A DNA stretch of 64,000 nucleotides, taken from Paenibacillus aestuarii (GTDB lineage: Bacteria; Bacillota; Bacilli; Paenibacillales; NBRC-103111). Below the pieces are notes generated by a model that saw nothing but the letters and a program-made list of their open reading frames with translations, ran no database searches and was not told the DNA's origin. Below are positions 17,555 through 26,263 of this stretch, piece after piece. Both the position numbers and the translations under genes were made by a program. The first letter of the stretch is position 1. Each line of letters begins with the position of its first letter. Location: assembly GCF_027789125.1 (NCBI RefSeq), contig NZ_JAQFVF010000021.1, positions 1 through 64,000 of the forward strand, in the 5' to 3' direction.

Positions 17555-18214
17555 CTACTGTGGATTCGTGTTCACCTCAAAAATCCACACATTGCCCTGC
17601 CGGTCAATGCCAAAATCATAACCGAGCAGCCCGATCCCCGGATACCGGGCTTCAAGCAGCATCGTCGAGGTACGGGCCACGCCCACCATCGTGTCAATTT
17701 TGGATTTGACCAGCGATGCCGGAAACGTACGCCGCAGTGCTTGTCTGCCTCCCAGCAGCGTGCCGCCTTGATGCAGGTTGGTCACGAATAGCCCTGGGCG
17801 CGCCAGCCGGCCGACGACGGCCCGGATGACCCAGGATTTCCCGACTCGCTCCAACTTCACGCGATAGTCCACAGGTCTTCCACTTATGGTCGTCAGATGG
17901 ATCCCTTGCTGGAGCATAAAAGGGCGCCCCTGGCGGATCCGGTTCATATGGCCAAGCAGCTCACGCCAACTGCCAAGCGTTCGTCTCGTTCCGGATTCAT
18001 GCAGCAAGTATCCGTTTTTTTGCTTTTGAATTTTGACTACACGATGGCCGCCTGTTCCGATAATTGGTTTCGCAACGACAAAAGAAAACTGGTTCAGCAT
18101 TGCTTGCAGATTGGCCTCACTGAACCTGCGCATGGCAGGGATATGCTTCGCGACGCCGGAATGTTTTAACAGGACTTCGAATTTGGTCCATTTACTCGCT
18201 ATCTTCCGCATCAT
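17555..18214 (-). CDS. Short YheC/YheD family (ATP-grasp, endospore coat-associated) protein
   Basis: 219 residues from ATG 18214, five bases after GGAGGAGGA; the longer upstream frame has no site. MMRKIASKWTKFEVLLKH then KPIIGTGGHRVVKIQKQ (ATP-grasp lid), GRPVDYRVKLERVGKSWVI, and the C-terminal metal-binding strand LGYDFGIDRQGNVWIFEVNTNPQ. Full-length YheC/YheD proteins have about 360-450 residues; this one lacks their N-terminal half, like other short Paenibacillus paralogues. YheC/D localise to the spore periphery in Bacillus subtilis; the ligated substrate is unknown. Divergent from the Rieske gene. Confidence 0.82.
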   Translation of the reverse strand: MMRKIASKWTKFEVLLKHSGVAKHIPAMRRFSEANLQAMLNQFSFVVAKPIIGTGGHRVVKIQKQKNGYLLHESGTRRTLGSWRELLGHMNRIRQGRPFMLQQGIHLTTISGRPVDYRVKLERVGKSWVIRAVVGRLARPGLFVTNLHQGGTLLGGRQALRRTFPASLVKSKIDTMVGVARTSTMLLEARYPGIGLLGYDFGIDRQGNVWIFEVNTNPQ

Positions 18215-18375
18215 AAGTTCCTCCTCCGTACACGCCTTCCTCCCTGCTACTGTATTCGGCGAGGTGCTGCAGAGCCACGGACAATCTCCTACAGCTGAGT
18301 ACATTTTCGTCTGCGGCTGATCTGGCGTATACTTGGAGTTGTTGTATAAAACCGTGCCCGGAAGGAGGTCCATCT

Positions 18376-18669
18376 ATGAAAGAGATCATACTCGGCGAGG
18401 TGAAACAATTCGCCCAATTCCCGGCCGAGATCCTCGTCGATAACAAACCCTATTTCCTGATGAAAGAGGATGACAGCTACACACTGATGTCACGCAGATG
18501 TCCGCACGCTGGCGACACGGTTGAGCTCGAAGATGGGGAACTGGTGTGCCCGATGCACGGCTGGACGTTCGAAGTCCATACCGGACGCTGCCATAACGTC
18601 CCGAGTGCAAGGCTGGCGTGCCTGGATGTCAGCATGAAGGATGGGAATCTTGTCGTTGTCATGCCCTAA
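18376..18669 (+). CDS. Rieske [2Fe-2S] domain protein
   Basis: 97 residues, start ATG 18376 with AAGGAGGT upstream. The cluster ligands are plain: SRRCPHAGDTV (C-x-H) and LVCPMHGWTFEVHTG (C-x-x-H). It is a free-standing soluble Rieske protein without membrane anchor or oxygenase domain, as in NirD-like or ferredoxin-type partners. An electron-transfer role is supported by family only; no oxygenase partner adjoins it. Divergent from the YheC/D gene, followed by its own terminator. Confidence 0.9.
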   Translation: MKEIILGEVKQFAQFPAEILVDNKPYFLMKEDDSYTLMSRRCPHAGDTVELEDGELVCPMHGWTFEVHTGRCHNVPSARLACLDVSMKDGNLVVVMP

Positions 18670-18681
18670 AAGACGCCGAGT

Positions 18682-18708
18682 GAGCCTGGGAGCAATCCCC
18701 GGCTCTTT
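18682..18708 (+). terminator. Terminator of the Rieske gene
   Basis: GAGCCTGGG pairs with CCCCGGCTC around AGCAAT, then a short T-run. Confidence 0.6.
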
Positions 18709-18780
18709 CCACATGCACGTCTAATCATCAACATATGTGTTATACTAGTTTAAGAGAAACGCCGCAAGGAGATGATGGAC

Positions 18781-19578
18781 ATGAAGCTGGTTTCCTGGAA
18801 TGTCAACGGGCTCAGAGCCTGTGTGAATAAAGGATTCAACGACTATTTTGCGCAAATGGATGCCGATATGTTTTGCCTTCAAGAGACGAAGCTGCAAGAT
18901 GGGCAAATTACGATGGAGATTGACAGCACCTATGAGCAGTACTGGAATTATGCCGAGAAAAAGGGGTACTCCGGTACCGCTGTTTTTACGAGAATAAAAC
19001 CACTGACAGTACGTTACGGCTTGGAGGAAGATCACGAGCCTGAAGGCCGGATCATTACGCTGGAGTTTGACAAGTTCTATCTGGTCACAGTCTACACGCC
19101 GAACGCCAAGCGCGATCTGTCGAGGCTCGATTACCGATTGGATTGGGAGGAGCGCTTTCGCAGCTATTTGCAGCAACTGGATGCGCTTAAGCCTGTCGTC
19201 GTCTGCGGAGATCTGAACGTAGCTCACCAGGAGATCGATCTCAAGAATGCCAAAGGGAACAAAACCAACTCCGGCTTCACGCCGGAAGAACGCGACAAGA
19301 TGACCCGGCTGCTGGATGCCGGATTCCTGGACACATTCCGTCACTTCTATCCTGACCAGACCGATGCGTATACGTGGTGGTCGAACATGCCCAAAGTGCG
19401 GGAACGGAACGTCGGATGGCGCATCGACTACTTCCTTGCGTCGGCCCGCCTCGCCCCGTCCCTTGTAGACGCCCGGATCGACGCGGCCATTCTCGGCAGC
19501 GACCACTGCCCGATTGTGTTGGAGCTGGACGAGAAGAAGCTTGCTGAGTCTTCCGATTCAGGCTTAATTAACCAATGA
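18781..19578 (+). CDS. exoA: Exodeoxyribonuclease III
   Basis: 265 residues. ATG 18781 is chosen over ATGs at 18772 and 18775 because AAGGAG (18766-18771) is 9 bases from it. MKLVSWNVNGLRACVNKGF, CLQETKLQDGQ (catalytic Glu), YTPNA (Tyr), CGDLNVAHQEIDL (Asp/Asn), the family-specific GFLDTFRHF...YTWWS and the final GSDHCPIVLEL (Asp-His) show a complete AP endonuclease/3'-5' exonuclease of the ExoA/Xth type. Closest to Bacillus subtilis ExoA. Repairs abasic sites and blocked 3' ends in the cytosol. Monocistronic with terminator. Confidence 0.95.
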   Translation: MKLVSWNVNGLRACVNKGFNDYFAQMDADMFCLQETKLQDGQITMEIDSTYEQYWNYAEKKGYSGTAVFTRIKPLTVRYGLEEDHEPEGRIITLEFDKFYLVTVYTPNAKRDLSRLDYRLDWEERFRSYLQQLDALKPVVVCGDLNVAHQEIDLKNAKGNKTNSGFTPEERDKMTRLLDAGFLDTFRHFYPDQTDAYTWWSNMPKVRERNVGWRIDYFLASARLAPSLVDARIDAAILGSDHCPIVLELDEKKLAESSDSGLINQ

Positions 19579-19655
19579 TCAAATCACCCAGTCACAAAAT
19601 CAATCACAAAATAAGTGCCTAAGATACAGGGCAAATCCAACCAAAGCTCCTAGCC

Positions 19656-19687
19656 AAAAACCAGCAATTTTATTTGCTGGTTTTTTT
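19656..19687 (+). terminator. Terminator of exoA
   Basis: AAAAACCAGCAA pairs with TTGCTGGTTTTT, followed by a T-run. Confidence 0.9.
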
Positions 19688-19796
19688 AGCCGTTTTTGTA
19701 TCTCCCTACTAGTCGAGACGCTTGGTCTATTGTATGATGTTGGTGGTTGGAAGTTTTTACAAATCGTTTACAAGTTAGATTGAGAGGAGATCGTTC

Positions 19797-22085
19797 ATGA
19801 AAAAGAAATGGCTGAACACCATCACGACCGTTACCATTGCGGTAACCGCCTTATCTACACCGTTTATTCCTCTTAACGCAGCACCTGTACTCGCAGCGGC
19901 TGACCCTGCTGCAGCGAAGCCGAACTACACCTCTAGAGCCGACATCCCTGCCCAGTATAAATGGAAAACCGAAGACATTTACGCCACGAAAGAGGCTTGG
20001 GATGCCGATTTAAAAAAAGTCCGTGACCTGACGGCCACTTTCACCGCCAAGCATCAAGGCAAGCTCGGCACGTCGGCTTCGGAACTGAAAACAGCGCTGG
20101 AAGATTTCTCCGAGTTAAATCGGATTTTGGATAAAACATACGTGTACGCTCACCTCAATCTGGACGCCAACAACGGTAACGCCGATATGCAAACGCTCGC
20201 TGATGGCGCCGACGCCCTTAACGCCGACATCGGCTCCAAACTGGCCTGGTTCGTCGTCGAATTGAACGCCATTCCTGACGATCAGCTGAAGACACTGCTC
20301 CGTGCGCCGGAGTTAGCACCCTACAAAAACTTCGTCGAAGACAAAGTCCGCACGAAATCTCATACGCTTTCCAAGGAGATGGAGGAAGCGCTTGCCAAAA
20401 CATCGCCTCTGTCCAGCAATCCGGAAGAAACGTTCAATATGCTGACCAAAGATATTAAATTTCCCATGATCAAGGATGAGGAAGGTAAAGAGGTCCAACT
20501 GACCCGCTCGAACTTCATCACCTACATGGAAAGCAAAAATCGCGATGTGCGCAAAGCGGCATTCGAAGCCTATTACGGCACGTTAGCCAAATTCCAGGAT
20601 ACCTTCTCCAAGACACTTGGCGGCGAAGTACAAGCCAATAACATTAATGCCGATTTGCATAAATACAGCTCCGCTCTGGAAGGGGCTTTAACCCCGAACA
20701 ACGTACCTACTAAAGTGTACGACGAGCTGGTCGATACAGTGGATAAAAACCTCCCGCTTCTGCATCGCTACATGGATGTGAAGAAGAAGCTGCTCGGTGT
20801 GGATGAACTGCATATGTATGACATCTATACGCCGGTTGTGAATTACCAAGAGCGCTACATCCCTTATGAAGAAGGAAAGCAGCTCGTGCTGAACGGCCTC
20901 AAACCGATGGGCGAAGCTTACGTCAACGTATTGAAAGGCGCGTTCGACAAGGGCTGGATCGATGTCTATCCGACGGATGACAAAACAGGCGGCGGCTACC
21001 AATGGGGAACTTTTGATACCCATCCGTACATCCTGTTGAACTATGAGGGGACGTTTGATTCTGTAAGCACGATCGGCCATGAGTTAGGACATGCGATGCA
21101 ATCCTACTATACGAACAACAAGCAAGATTATCTTAACTCGAATTATCCGATTTTCACAGCGGAAGTCGCCTCCACGATGAATGAGACTTTGATGTTCAAG
21201 TCGTTTTATGCCAATGCAAAAACAAAACAAGAAAAGCTGTACTTGCTGAACCAGTACCTGGAAAATTTCCGCACGACCATGTTCCGTCAGACGCAATTTG
21301 CCGAATTTGAGCGCGCGATTCATGAAGCAGCGCAGAAAGGCGAGTCGCTAAATGCCGAAACGCTGAAGAAGCTGTACCTCGAAATCAATAAAAAATACTA
21401 CGGCCCGACGATGGTATCCGATGATCAAATCGCGATGGAGTGGGCGCGCATTCCGCATTTCTACTATGGCTATTATGTTTACCAGTACGCCACTTCCTTT
21501 GCAGCTTCCACGGCACTGGCTGATCAAGTGCTGACAGAGGGGCAACCGGCCGTCGACCGGATCCGGGACAACTTCCTGGCGGCAGGCAACTCTGCAGCGC
21601 CAATCGATGTGTTGAAAGCAGCAGGCGTGGACATGTCGACAGCCAAACCGATCGAAGAAGCGATGAAAGTTTTTGAAGATACATTAAACGAATTCGAGAA
21701 ATTGGTAGCTGAAGTTCAAAATGAAAGCACGGCCTCGATCCATGTTGCCATTGACGGTAAAGTTCAAGATTTCGAGCAGCCGCCGGTTAATATCAACGGC
21801 AGCGTGCTGGTGCCGGCACGAAGCATTTTTGAAACGCTTGGCGCTAAGGTGACTTGGAACGAAGGCGACCAATCCCAATCCGTCACTGTGACCAAAGGCG
21901 ATACGACGATCGTTCTTACTTTGGGCTCGGATCAAGCGACTGTGAACGGGAAGTCTGTCACTTTAGAGCAAGCCGCACAACGGGTGAAAGATTTCACTAT
22001 GATCCCTGCCCGTTTCATCGCCGAAGCGCTCGGCGCGAAAGTGAGCTGGGACGGGGATAGCGATACTGTGGTCATTGCCCAATAA
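19797..22085 (+). CDS. Secreted oligoendopeptidase F (M3B) with C-terminal stalk domain
   Basis: 762 residues; GAGAGGAGA precedes ATG 19797. Residues 1-34 are a signal peptide (MKKKWLNTITTVTIAVTALS, cleavage after VLAAA). Residues about 50-640 are a complete PepF/M3B peptidase: zinc site TIGHELGHAMQSYY (about 424-437) with the downstream Glu in FTAEVASTMNE, the FRQTQFAEFE helix, and FYYGYYVYQYATSF for substrate binding. Residues about 647-762 form a copper-amine-oxidase-like stalk domain (VLVPARSIFETLGAKV, MIPARFIAEALGAKV). PepF enzymes are normally cytosolic and degrade peptides of 7-17 residues; export plus a stalk suggests peptide scavenging or signal-peptide degradation at the cell wall. 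Own terminator. Confidence 0.93.
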   Translation: MKKKWLNTITTVTIAVTALSTPFIPLNAAPVLAAADPAAAKPNYTSRADIPAQYKWKTEDIYATKEAWDADLKKVRDLTATFTAKHQGKLGTSASELKTALEDFSELNRILDKTYVYAHLNLDANNGNADMQTLADGADALNADIGSKLAWFVVELNAIPDDQLKTLLRAPELAPYKNFVEDKVRTKSHTLSKEMEEALAKTSPLSSNPEETFNMLTKDIKFPMIKDEEGKEVQLTRSNFITYMESKNRDVRKAAFEAYYGTLAKFQDTFSKTLGGEVQANNINADLHKYSSALEGALTPNNVPTKVYDELVDTVDKNLPLLHRYMDVKKKLLGVDELHMYDIYTPVVNYQERYIPYEEGKQLVLNGLKPMGEAYVNVLKGAFDKGWIDVYPTDDKTGGGYQWGTFDTHPYILLNYEGTFDSVSTIGHELGHAMQSYYTNNKQDYLNSNYPIFTAEVASTMNETLMFKSFYANAKTKQEKLYLLNQYLENFRTTMFRQTQFAEFERAIHEAAQKGESLNAETLKKLYLEINKKYYGPTMVSDDQIAMEWARIPHFYYGYYVYQYATSFAASTALADQVLTEGQPAVDRIRDNFLAAGNSAAPIDVLKAAGVDMSTAKPIEEAMKVFEDTLNEFEKLVAEVQNESTASIHVAIDGKVQDFEQPPVNINGSVLVPARSIFETLGAKVTWNEGDQSQSVTVTKGDTTIVLTLGSDQATVNGKSVTLEQAAQRVKDFTMIPARFIAEALGAKVSWDGDSDTVVIAQ

Positions 22086-22088
22086 ATG

Positions 22089-22123
22089 AAAAAGGTTGAG
22101 GACATGTGCCTCAACCTTTTTTA
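22089..22123. terminator. Bidirectional terminator
   Basis: AAAAAGGTTGAGG pairs with CCTCAACCTTTTTT, between the convergent pepF-like and CE12 genes. Confidence 0.9.
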
Positions 22124-22125
22124 GG

Positions 22126-23238
22126 TTAGCGCAAATATAGCATCAATGGCTTCAGCTTTAGCTCTTTGAGCCCTTCATAAACGAGTCTGGCCACCTCAAT
22201 CCCTCCCTGCTGCTGAAAATGCGTATTGTCCTCCGTGCCATCGGGAAAATTCATAAACTCTCCTGGCGCCAGCCACATGAAGAGCGCCTTCGTCCCCTCC
22301 GGTCCCCACTGCTCGAACAGCGTCTTGCTTGTTGCAGCCAGATCGATCAGGGGCACGCCGGTCTCCTCCGCCAGCTCGCGCACAGCCGTCAAATAATCGC
22401 CGTGTGTATCGCGCAGCGTCCCGTCCGCTTCAAAGAACCGGCGCTGTACGGACGTCACAAGAATCGGAACAGCCTTCCGCTCCCGGGCCCCGTCAATATA
22501 AACCTTCAACGTTTCCTTATATGTAGTGAAAGGCTCTGTATACCGATCTTCGCCGTATTTTTGGTCATTGTGGCCGAATTGGATAAGCAAGTAATCGTAC
22601 GGCTTGATTTTGCTCCAAATAGTATCAAGAACGCCTTCGCGTATGAAGCTTAGCGAACTGCGCCCGGAGAGCGCATAGTTGGCGACAGCAGCGTCCGCTT
22701 TGACGAACATCGGCAGCATCTGCCCCCAACCGGCATAAGGATAGCCATCCGCAGGCTGATCCGTCACTGTGGAGTCGCCAGCGAGGAAAATGGTGCATGC
22801 TTGCGGGACCGGATCGATTTCCAGCGCATTGATGCGTGGCGCCATCCCGCTGAACGTCAGCTTCAAACGGCTGTCCGTGACCCACACGGAGAAGCTCGTG
22901 CGCACAAAATGCCCTGGCTGTGTCCGCTGTTTGTGCACCATTAGCCGACCTTCTCCGGCTTTGATGGTCGTGTCGGTGTCGGCAATTTCGTCCCCGAGCA
23001 GTACGGACACTTTGTAGGTGCCGTCAGGCACATCGACCTGGAACGCGGTATCAAGCGGAATACAAAAATCCCGGCGCAGCGCGCCCGGTTCCACCCGATC
23101 CTTCGCGTTGACGCGTTCCGTACGCGTGAAGCCGCAGCCGGTCGAGGCCTCGTATGCGTGTTTGGGCGTTATTTTGGTATATCCTTCCACAGGCGGGCAT
23201 GTTTCCGTTCCAAAATCAAATCGATAGTGCTGCAACAT
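22126..23238 (-). CDS. Rhamnogalacturonan acetylesterase (CE12, SGNH hydrolase)
   Basis: 370 residues. N-terminal beta-sandwich (1-145; MLQHYRFDFGTETCPPVEGY, YKVSVLLGDE) resembling the galactose-binding-like module of YesT/YesY. SGNH core from about 148: IFLAGDSTVTDQ (block I Ser), YALSGRSS (Gly), IQFGHNDQKYGEDRY (Asn) and DNTHFQQQGGIEVA (catalytic Asp-His). No signal peptide, so it deacetylates imported rhamnogalacturonan oligomers in the cytosol, as do Bacillus subtilis YesT and YesY; which of the two it corresponds to cannot be decided. Last gene of the minus-strand yes/yet block. Confidence 0.9.
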   Translation of the reverse strand: MLQHYRFDFGTETCPPVEGYTKITPKHAYEASTGCGFTRTERVNAKDRVEPGALRRDFCIPLDTAFQVDVPDGTYKVSVLLGDEIADTDTTIKAGEGRLMVHKQRTQPGHFVRTSFSVWVTDSRLKLTFSGMAPRINALEIDPVPQACTIFLAGDSTVTDQPADGYPYAGWGQMLPMFVKADAAVANYALSGRSSLSFIREGVLDTIWSKIKPYDYLLIQFGHNDQKYGEDRYTEPFTTYKETLKVYIDGARERKAVPILVTSVQRRFFEADGTLRDTHGDYLTAVRELAEETGVPLIDLAATSKTLFEQWGPEGTKALFMWLAPGEFMNFPDGTEDNTHFQQQGGIEVARLVYEGLKELKLKPLMLYLR

Positions 23239-23362
23239 TGCGTATCCCTCTCTTTTGTGTAGACTTTTTTGTTGCGGGCAGTCGCCTGCGCCGCCTCGGG
23301 CGCGATGGATCTGTAGAGCAAATTTTCCGCTCTACAGCCGCCGCCTAGACGCGCCGGGCCTG

Positions 23363-24628
23363 CTACAGTGTGACCTCGCCGCCAGGGTACAGCGTGGAGC
23401 TGGACAGCCGTTTCGGCTGTGGCAGCGGGATGCCCGATGGCTTCAGGTCATGCGGCTTACTGCTGTAGATGGCCGCTTGCTCCTGATTAAAGACGATAAC
23501 CTGCTCGCTCCCGCTGCCGAACAAGTCCGCATGCACGGCATAGCCTTCCAGCGGAAACGTCACGACCGCGTTCATCTCGCCGTCATAGAGCGCAGGCAAG
23601 ACACCGCCACCCCGGCGGTAAGCCAAAATATAATCCGCAGCGCCTTGTTCCCAACCGCGCAAAGGCTCAATGATCGTCAGCCAGCCTGCCGTTTGGCGGT
23701 CTTCTTTCCAAATCTCCCGCCCTTCACTGTCCAATAGAAACAGCGCGTCCTTTCCTTTCAAGCCTTTGCCGTTATCCTCACGCACAAGGCGGTCCAAACC
23801 GGCGATCTGCAGCCCCGGCAGGTCGCTGCGAAACCGACCAAGCGCGATATGCTGCGACTCTATCGAGCCTTCGTAGCGCCAGAGCTCCCGGCCATGGCGG
23901 TCATACATGACCGTGACACTACCGCCGATCACCAGCTCCGGCTCGCCGTCGCCATTCACGTCGCCGACCCAGATGCAGTCCGCATGATCGTCCAAATCCC
24001 GGCAGCTCCACAACAGACTGCCGTCATGGTCGAGCATGTCGTAACCGGCCATCACCTCATCCAACCCATCGCCGTCAACATCATACACCCAAGGAAAATG
24101 ACCGGGGTTACCCTTATGCTGCCATAAAAGATTAAATTCACAATCAAGCGCCCACATATTGTGGTAGCGATCTTTCAAAATAATATCTCCCGCCGATGCC
24201 CCGCCGGTCAAATTAGCAACAATGATGCAATCATGCGCGTGCTCGCCAGGCAGATCATATGCGGCTTTGACACTGCCAGTTTGACCGTCCAGGATCCAGA
24301 AACGATCCTCCATGACGCACAGCACTTCCAAACGGCCGTCGCCGTCAATATCGGCGATTTGCGCCGGGTAATCCGAACCTTGGCCGCCTGCGCCCGGGTC
24401 CGTCTTGCCCGTTTGCCAAAGCAAGTTCCCCTCCAAATCAAAAGCAGTCAGACACTGCACTTGATGGGGAATGTACCGCACGTCCTGACGGTTATCCGGG
24501 TGCACCATCACGATTTCCATCCGACCGTCGCCGTTCAGATCGCCGAGCAGCATTTTGCAGCGGGGGCCCGCAGCTTGAATATCGATGGTACCAATCAGAT
24601 AAGGTTCTTTTTGCGTCGTCTGTTGCAT
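23363..24628 (-). CDS. FG-GAP/VCBS beta-propeller protein related to PL11 rhamnogalacturonan lyases
   Basis: 421 residues. Repeated calcium-binding loops at blade ends: GDLNGDGRMEIVMV, ADIDGDGRLEVLCV, YDVDGDGLDEVMAG, GDVNGDGEPELVIG. A WALDCEFNLLW / LLDSEGREIWKED blade pattern matches the eight-bladed propeller of PL11 lyases (YesW/YesX, about 600 residues). It is about 200 residues shorter and lacks the N-terminal Ig-like part, and there is no signal peptide, so it acts inside the cell or binds rather than cleaves. Placed between CE12 and deacetylase genes of the RG-I locus. Lyase activity is unproven. Confidence 0.78.
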   Translation of the reverse strand: MQQTTQKEPYLIGTIDIQAAGPRCKMLLGDLNGDGRMEIVMVHPDNRQDVRYIPHQVQCLTAFDLEGNLLWQTGKTDPGAGGQGSDYPAQIADIDGDGRLEVLCVMEDRFWILDGQTGSVKAAYDLPGEHAHDCIIVANLTGGASAGDIILKDRYHNMWALDCEFNLLWQHKGNPGHFPWVYDVDGDGLDEVMAGYDMLDHDGSLLWSCRDLDDHADCIWVGDVNGDGEPELVIGGSVTVMYDRHGRELWRYEGSIESQHIALGRFRSDLPGLQIAGLDRLVREDNGKGLKGKDALFLLDSEGREIWKEDRQTAGWLTIIEPLRGWEQGAADYILAYRRGGGVLPALYDGEMNAVVTFPLEGYAVHADLFGSGSEQVIVFNQEQAAIYSSKPHDLKPSGIPLPQPKRLSSSTLYPGGEVTL

Positions 24629-24740
24629 GCATCATCCCTCCATTCAGCTTTGCATGTTGTTGCAGCCCTGTAACTTTCTTGCTGTCCACATTACGTAAGA
24701 AAACCCGATGCCAAGGCTCGGGTCCTTTCCTGTATGTAAT

Positions 24741-25538
24741 CTACAATGGCTTTTGCTCTCCGCTCTTCACTTCCACCGCCTGGCCATCAACTGCTAGCCA
24801 GACGCTGAGCGCAGTGGGGTTATACACAAAATCCAAAGCCGCCGAAAACTTCAGCTGCTCAAAAGCTTTTGTATAGTCAACGATCTCGATGTTCGTTGCA
24901 TACCAAATGTCCGGCCTGCCGCCGGCATAAGCGCAAAACCGCTCGATAACCTCCCAGTTGTTATCCTGGTCAAATTCGTAGCTGTGCCCCCATACGTACA
25001 TCAGGTACAAATACTGCGTTTTATGCAGGCTGATAAACGTCTCCGCTTTGTTCATCAGGTCATGATTATGGTGGCATGTCGCCTGCCATTCGTGCCAATC
25101 TTCAGGCATACCAAAATGGCCGTGGCTGGGCACGACGCGCGCATATTCAATGCCAAGCTGGGGAAGCAGCGCTTTGATCCGGCGATTGTAGGAGCCGTTC
25201 GGATACGACATCCCCCGCACGGTATATCCGACCGTTCGTTCCAGATTTTTGCGGTCTTCCATGATCTCATGCACGAGGAGCTCTTGCGGACATCTGGCAA
25301 TCGTCGGATGGGTCAGCGTATGCGCCGAAACTTCATGCCCGGCATAAAGCGAGCGCACCTCTTCCTCTGTCACCCGATCCGGTGTGCCGAATAGTCCGGA
25401 ATTGATATGAAAGCTACCCTTGATGCCATTGCGGTTAAAAATATCCACCAGCCGCTTGTCCGCATTCCGACCGTCATCGTAGCTCATGGTCAGCGCTTTG
25501 TGGCGCCCTTCGGGAAAGCACATGACGACTCTTTTCAT
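24741..25538 (-). CDS. Polysaccharide deacetylase (NodB homology, cytosolic)
   Basis: 265 residues from ATG 25538, seven bases after AGGAGGT; the much longer in-frame extension is a shadow of the preceding gene. NodB motifs: LTMSYDDGRNADKR (catalytic Asp pair), HEVSAHTLTHPTI (metal His pair) and RGMSYPNGSYN. The C-terminal YLYLMYVWGHSYEFDQDNNW supplies the last His. No signal peptide. Its position 5 bp after yesU puts it in the RG-I operon, so it most likely removes acetyl or N-acetyl groups from imported oligosaccharides; the substrate is inferred. Confidence 0.85.
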   Translation of the reverse strand: MKRVVMCFPEGRHKALTMSYDDGRNADKRLVDIFNRNGIKGSFHINSGLFGTPDRVTEEEVRSLYAGHEVSAHTLTHPTIARCPQELLVHEIMEDRKNLERTVGYTVRGMSYPNGSYNRRIKALLPQLGIEYARVVPSHGHFGMPEDWHEWQATCHHNHDLMNKAETFISLHKTQYLYLMYVWGHSYEFDQDNNWEVIERFCAYAGGRPDIWYATNIEIVDYTKAFEQLKFSAALDFVYNPTALSVWLAVDGQAVEVKSGEQKPL

Positions 25539-25543
25539 AAATG

Positions 25544-26263
25544 TTACCTCCTCATGGTTGCAAATCCTGACGGCGCATATATGTGCAAGTTGGCGTATTC
25601 GGCGATTAATGGCGCCATTTGGCGGAACCCGATTTTGCCTTCCTTGAGCAGTGGACCGTATGTAGAACCGTCGTCCTCCCAGCGGAACAAGGTCAAGCCA
25701 TTGACGGCAAAAGATACGGAAGAGCCCATTTTCACGATTAGCATCCGGTAAGGGCCCGCAGCATCGGTAACGCCTGGAATCGGGTCTGCGCCTTGGGCGA
25801 CCAGATGGAAGCCGTAGCTTTTGCGCAGATTGCACGTATGAAGCTGTCGTTCTTCCATGTAGCGCCGGCGAAAGTACGAGATATGAAATGCGTTCATATC
25901 CCCGTGATGATATTGATCATAAATGCCGCAGCGCGAAGCCAGCGCAGGATCGAACAAATCCTCGCCCCCCGTGCCCTGCGCGTTGAAAAACAGGATGGCC
26001 AGCCCCGGCTCCCGCACCGGCCAAAAATCCCACGCGATCGCCAAATCGGCGGGAAAATCGTCCGGACACCAGTAGACGAGGTTCGCCAGTTGGCCTTCCG
26101 CCGGGTCGCGTGTGCTCTCCAGCCGCATCCGCCCCTGAGGAAAGGAGACGGCGCCGTCCCCTTCCATGCGAAAAGCTTGCGTATCCGCAGGCGATTCCAG
26201 CGGATTGTAGTAGATGCTTTTCCACCCGGCCGGAATGAGCGAACGGTTCATCTCCTCCATCAT
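25544..26263 (-). CDS. yesU: DUF1961 family protein, YesU-like
   Basis: 239 residues from ATG 26263, seven bases after GGAGG. SIYYNPLESPADTQAFRMEG, VYWCPDDFPADLAIAWDFWP, FFNAQGTGGEDLFDP, GDMNAFHISYFRRRYMEERQ and GPLLKEGKIGFRQMAP match Bacillus subtilis YesU strongly along its whole length. YesU has a concanavalin-like jelly-roll fold and unknown biochemical role in rhamnogalacturonan use; carbohydrate binding or hydrolysis is likely. The start ATG overlaps the stop TGA of yetA by one base (TGATG), so translation is coupled. Confidence 0.92.
   Translation of the reverse strand: MMEEMNRSLIPAGWKSIYYNPLESPADTQAFRMEGDGAVSFPQGRMRLESTRDPAEGQLANLVYWCPDDFPADLAIAWDFWPVREPGLAILFFNAQGTGGEDLFDPALASRCGIYDQYHHGDMNAFHISYFRRRYMEERQLHTCNLRKSYGFHLVAQGADPIPGVTDAAGPYRMLIVKMGSSVSFAVNGLTLFRWEDDGSTYGPLLKEGKIGFRQMAPLIAEYANLHIYAPSGFATMRR

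Noticed and set aside
25539-25835. N-terminal extension of the polysaccharide deacetylase
   Set aside because: It overlaps yesU in another frame and lacks a ribosome site; AGGAGGT precedes ATG 25538.
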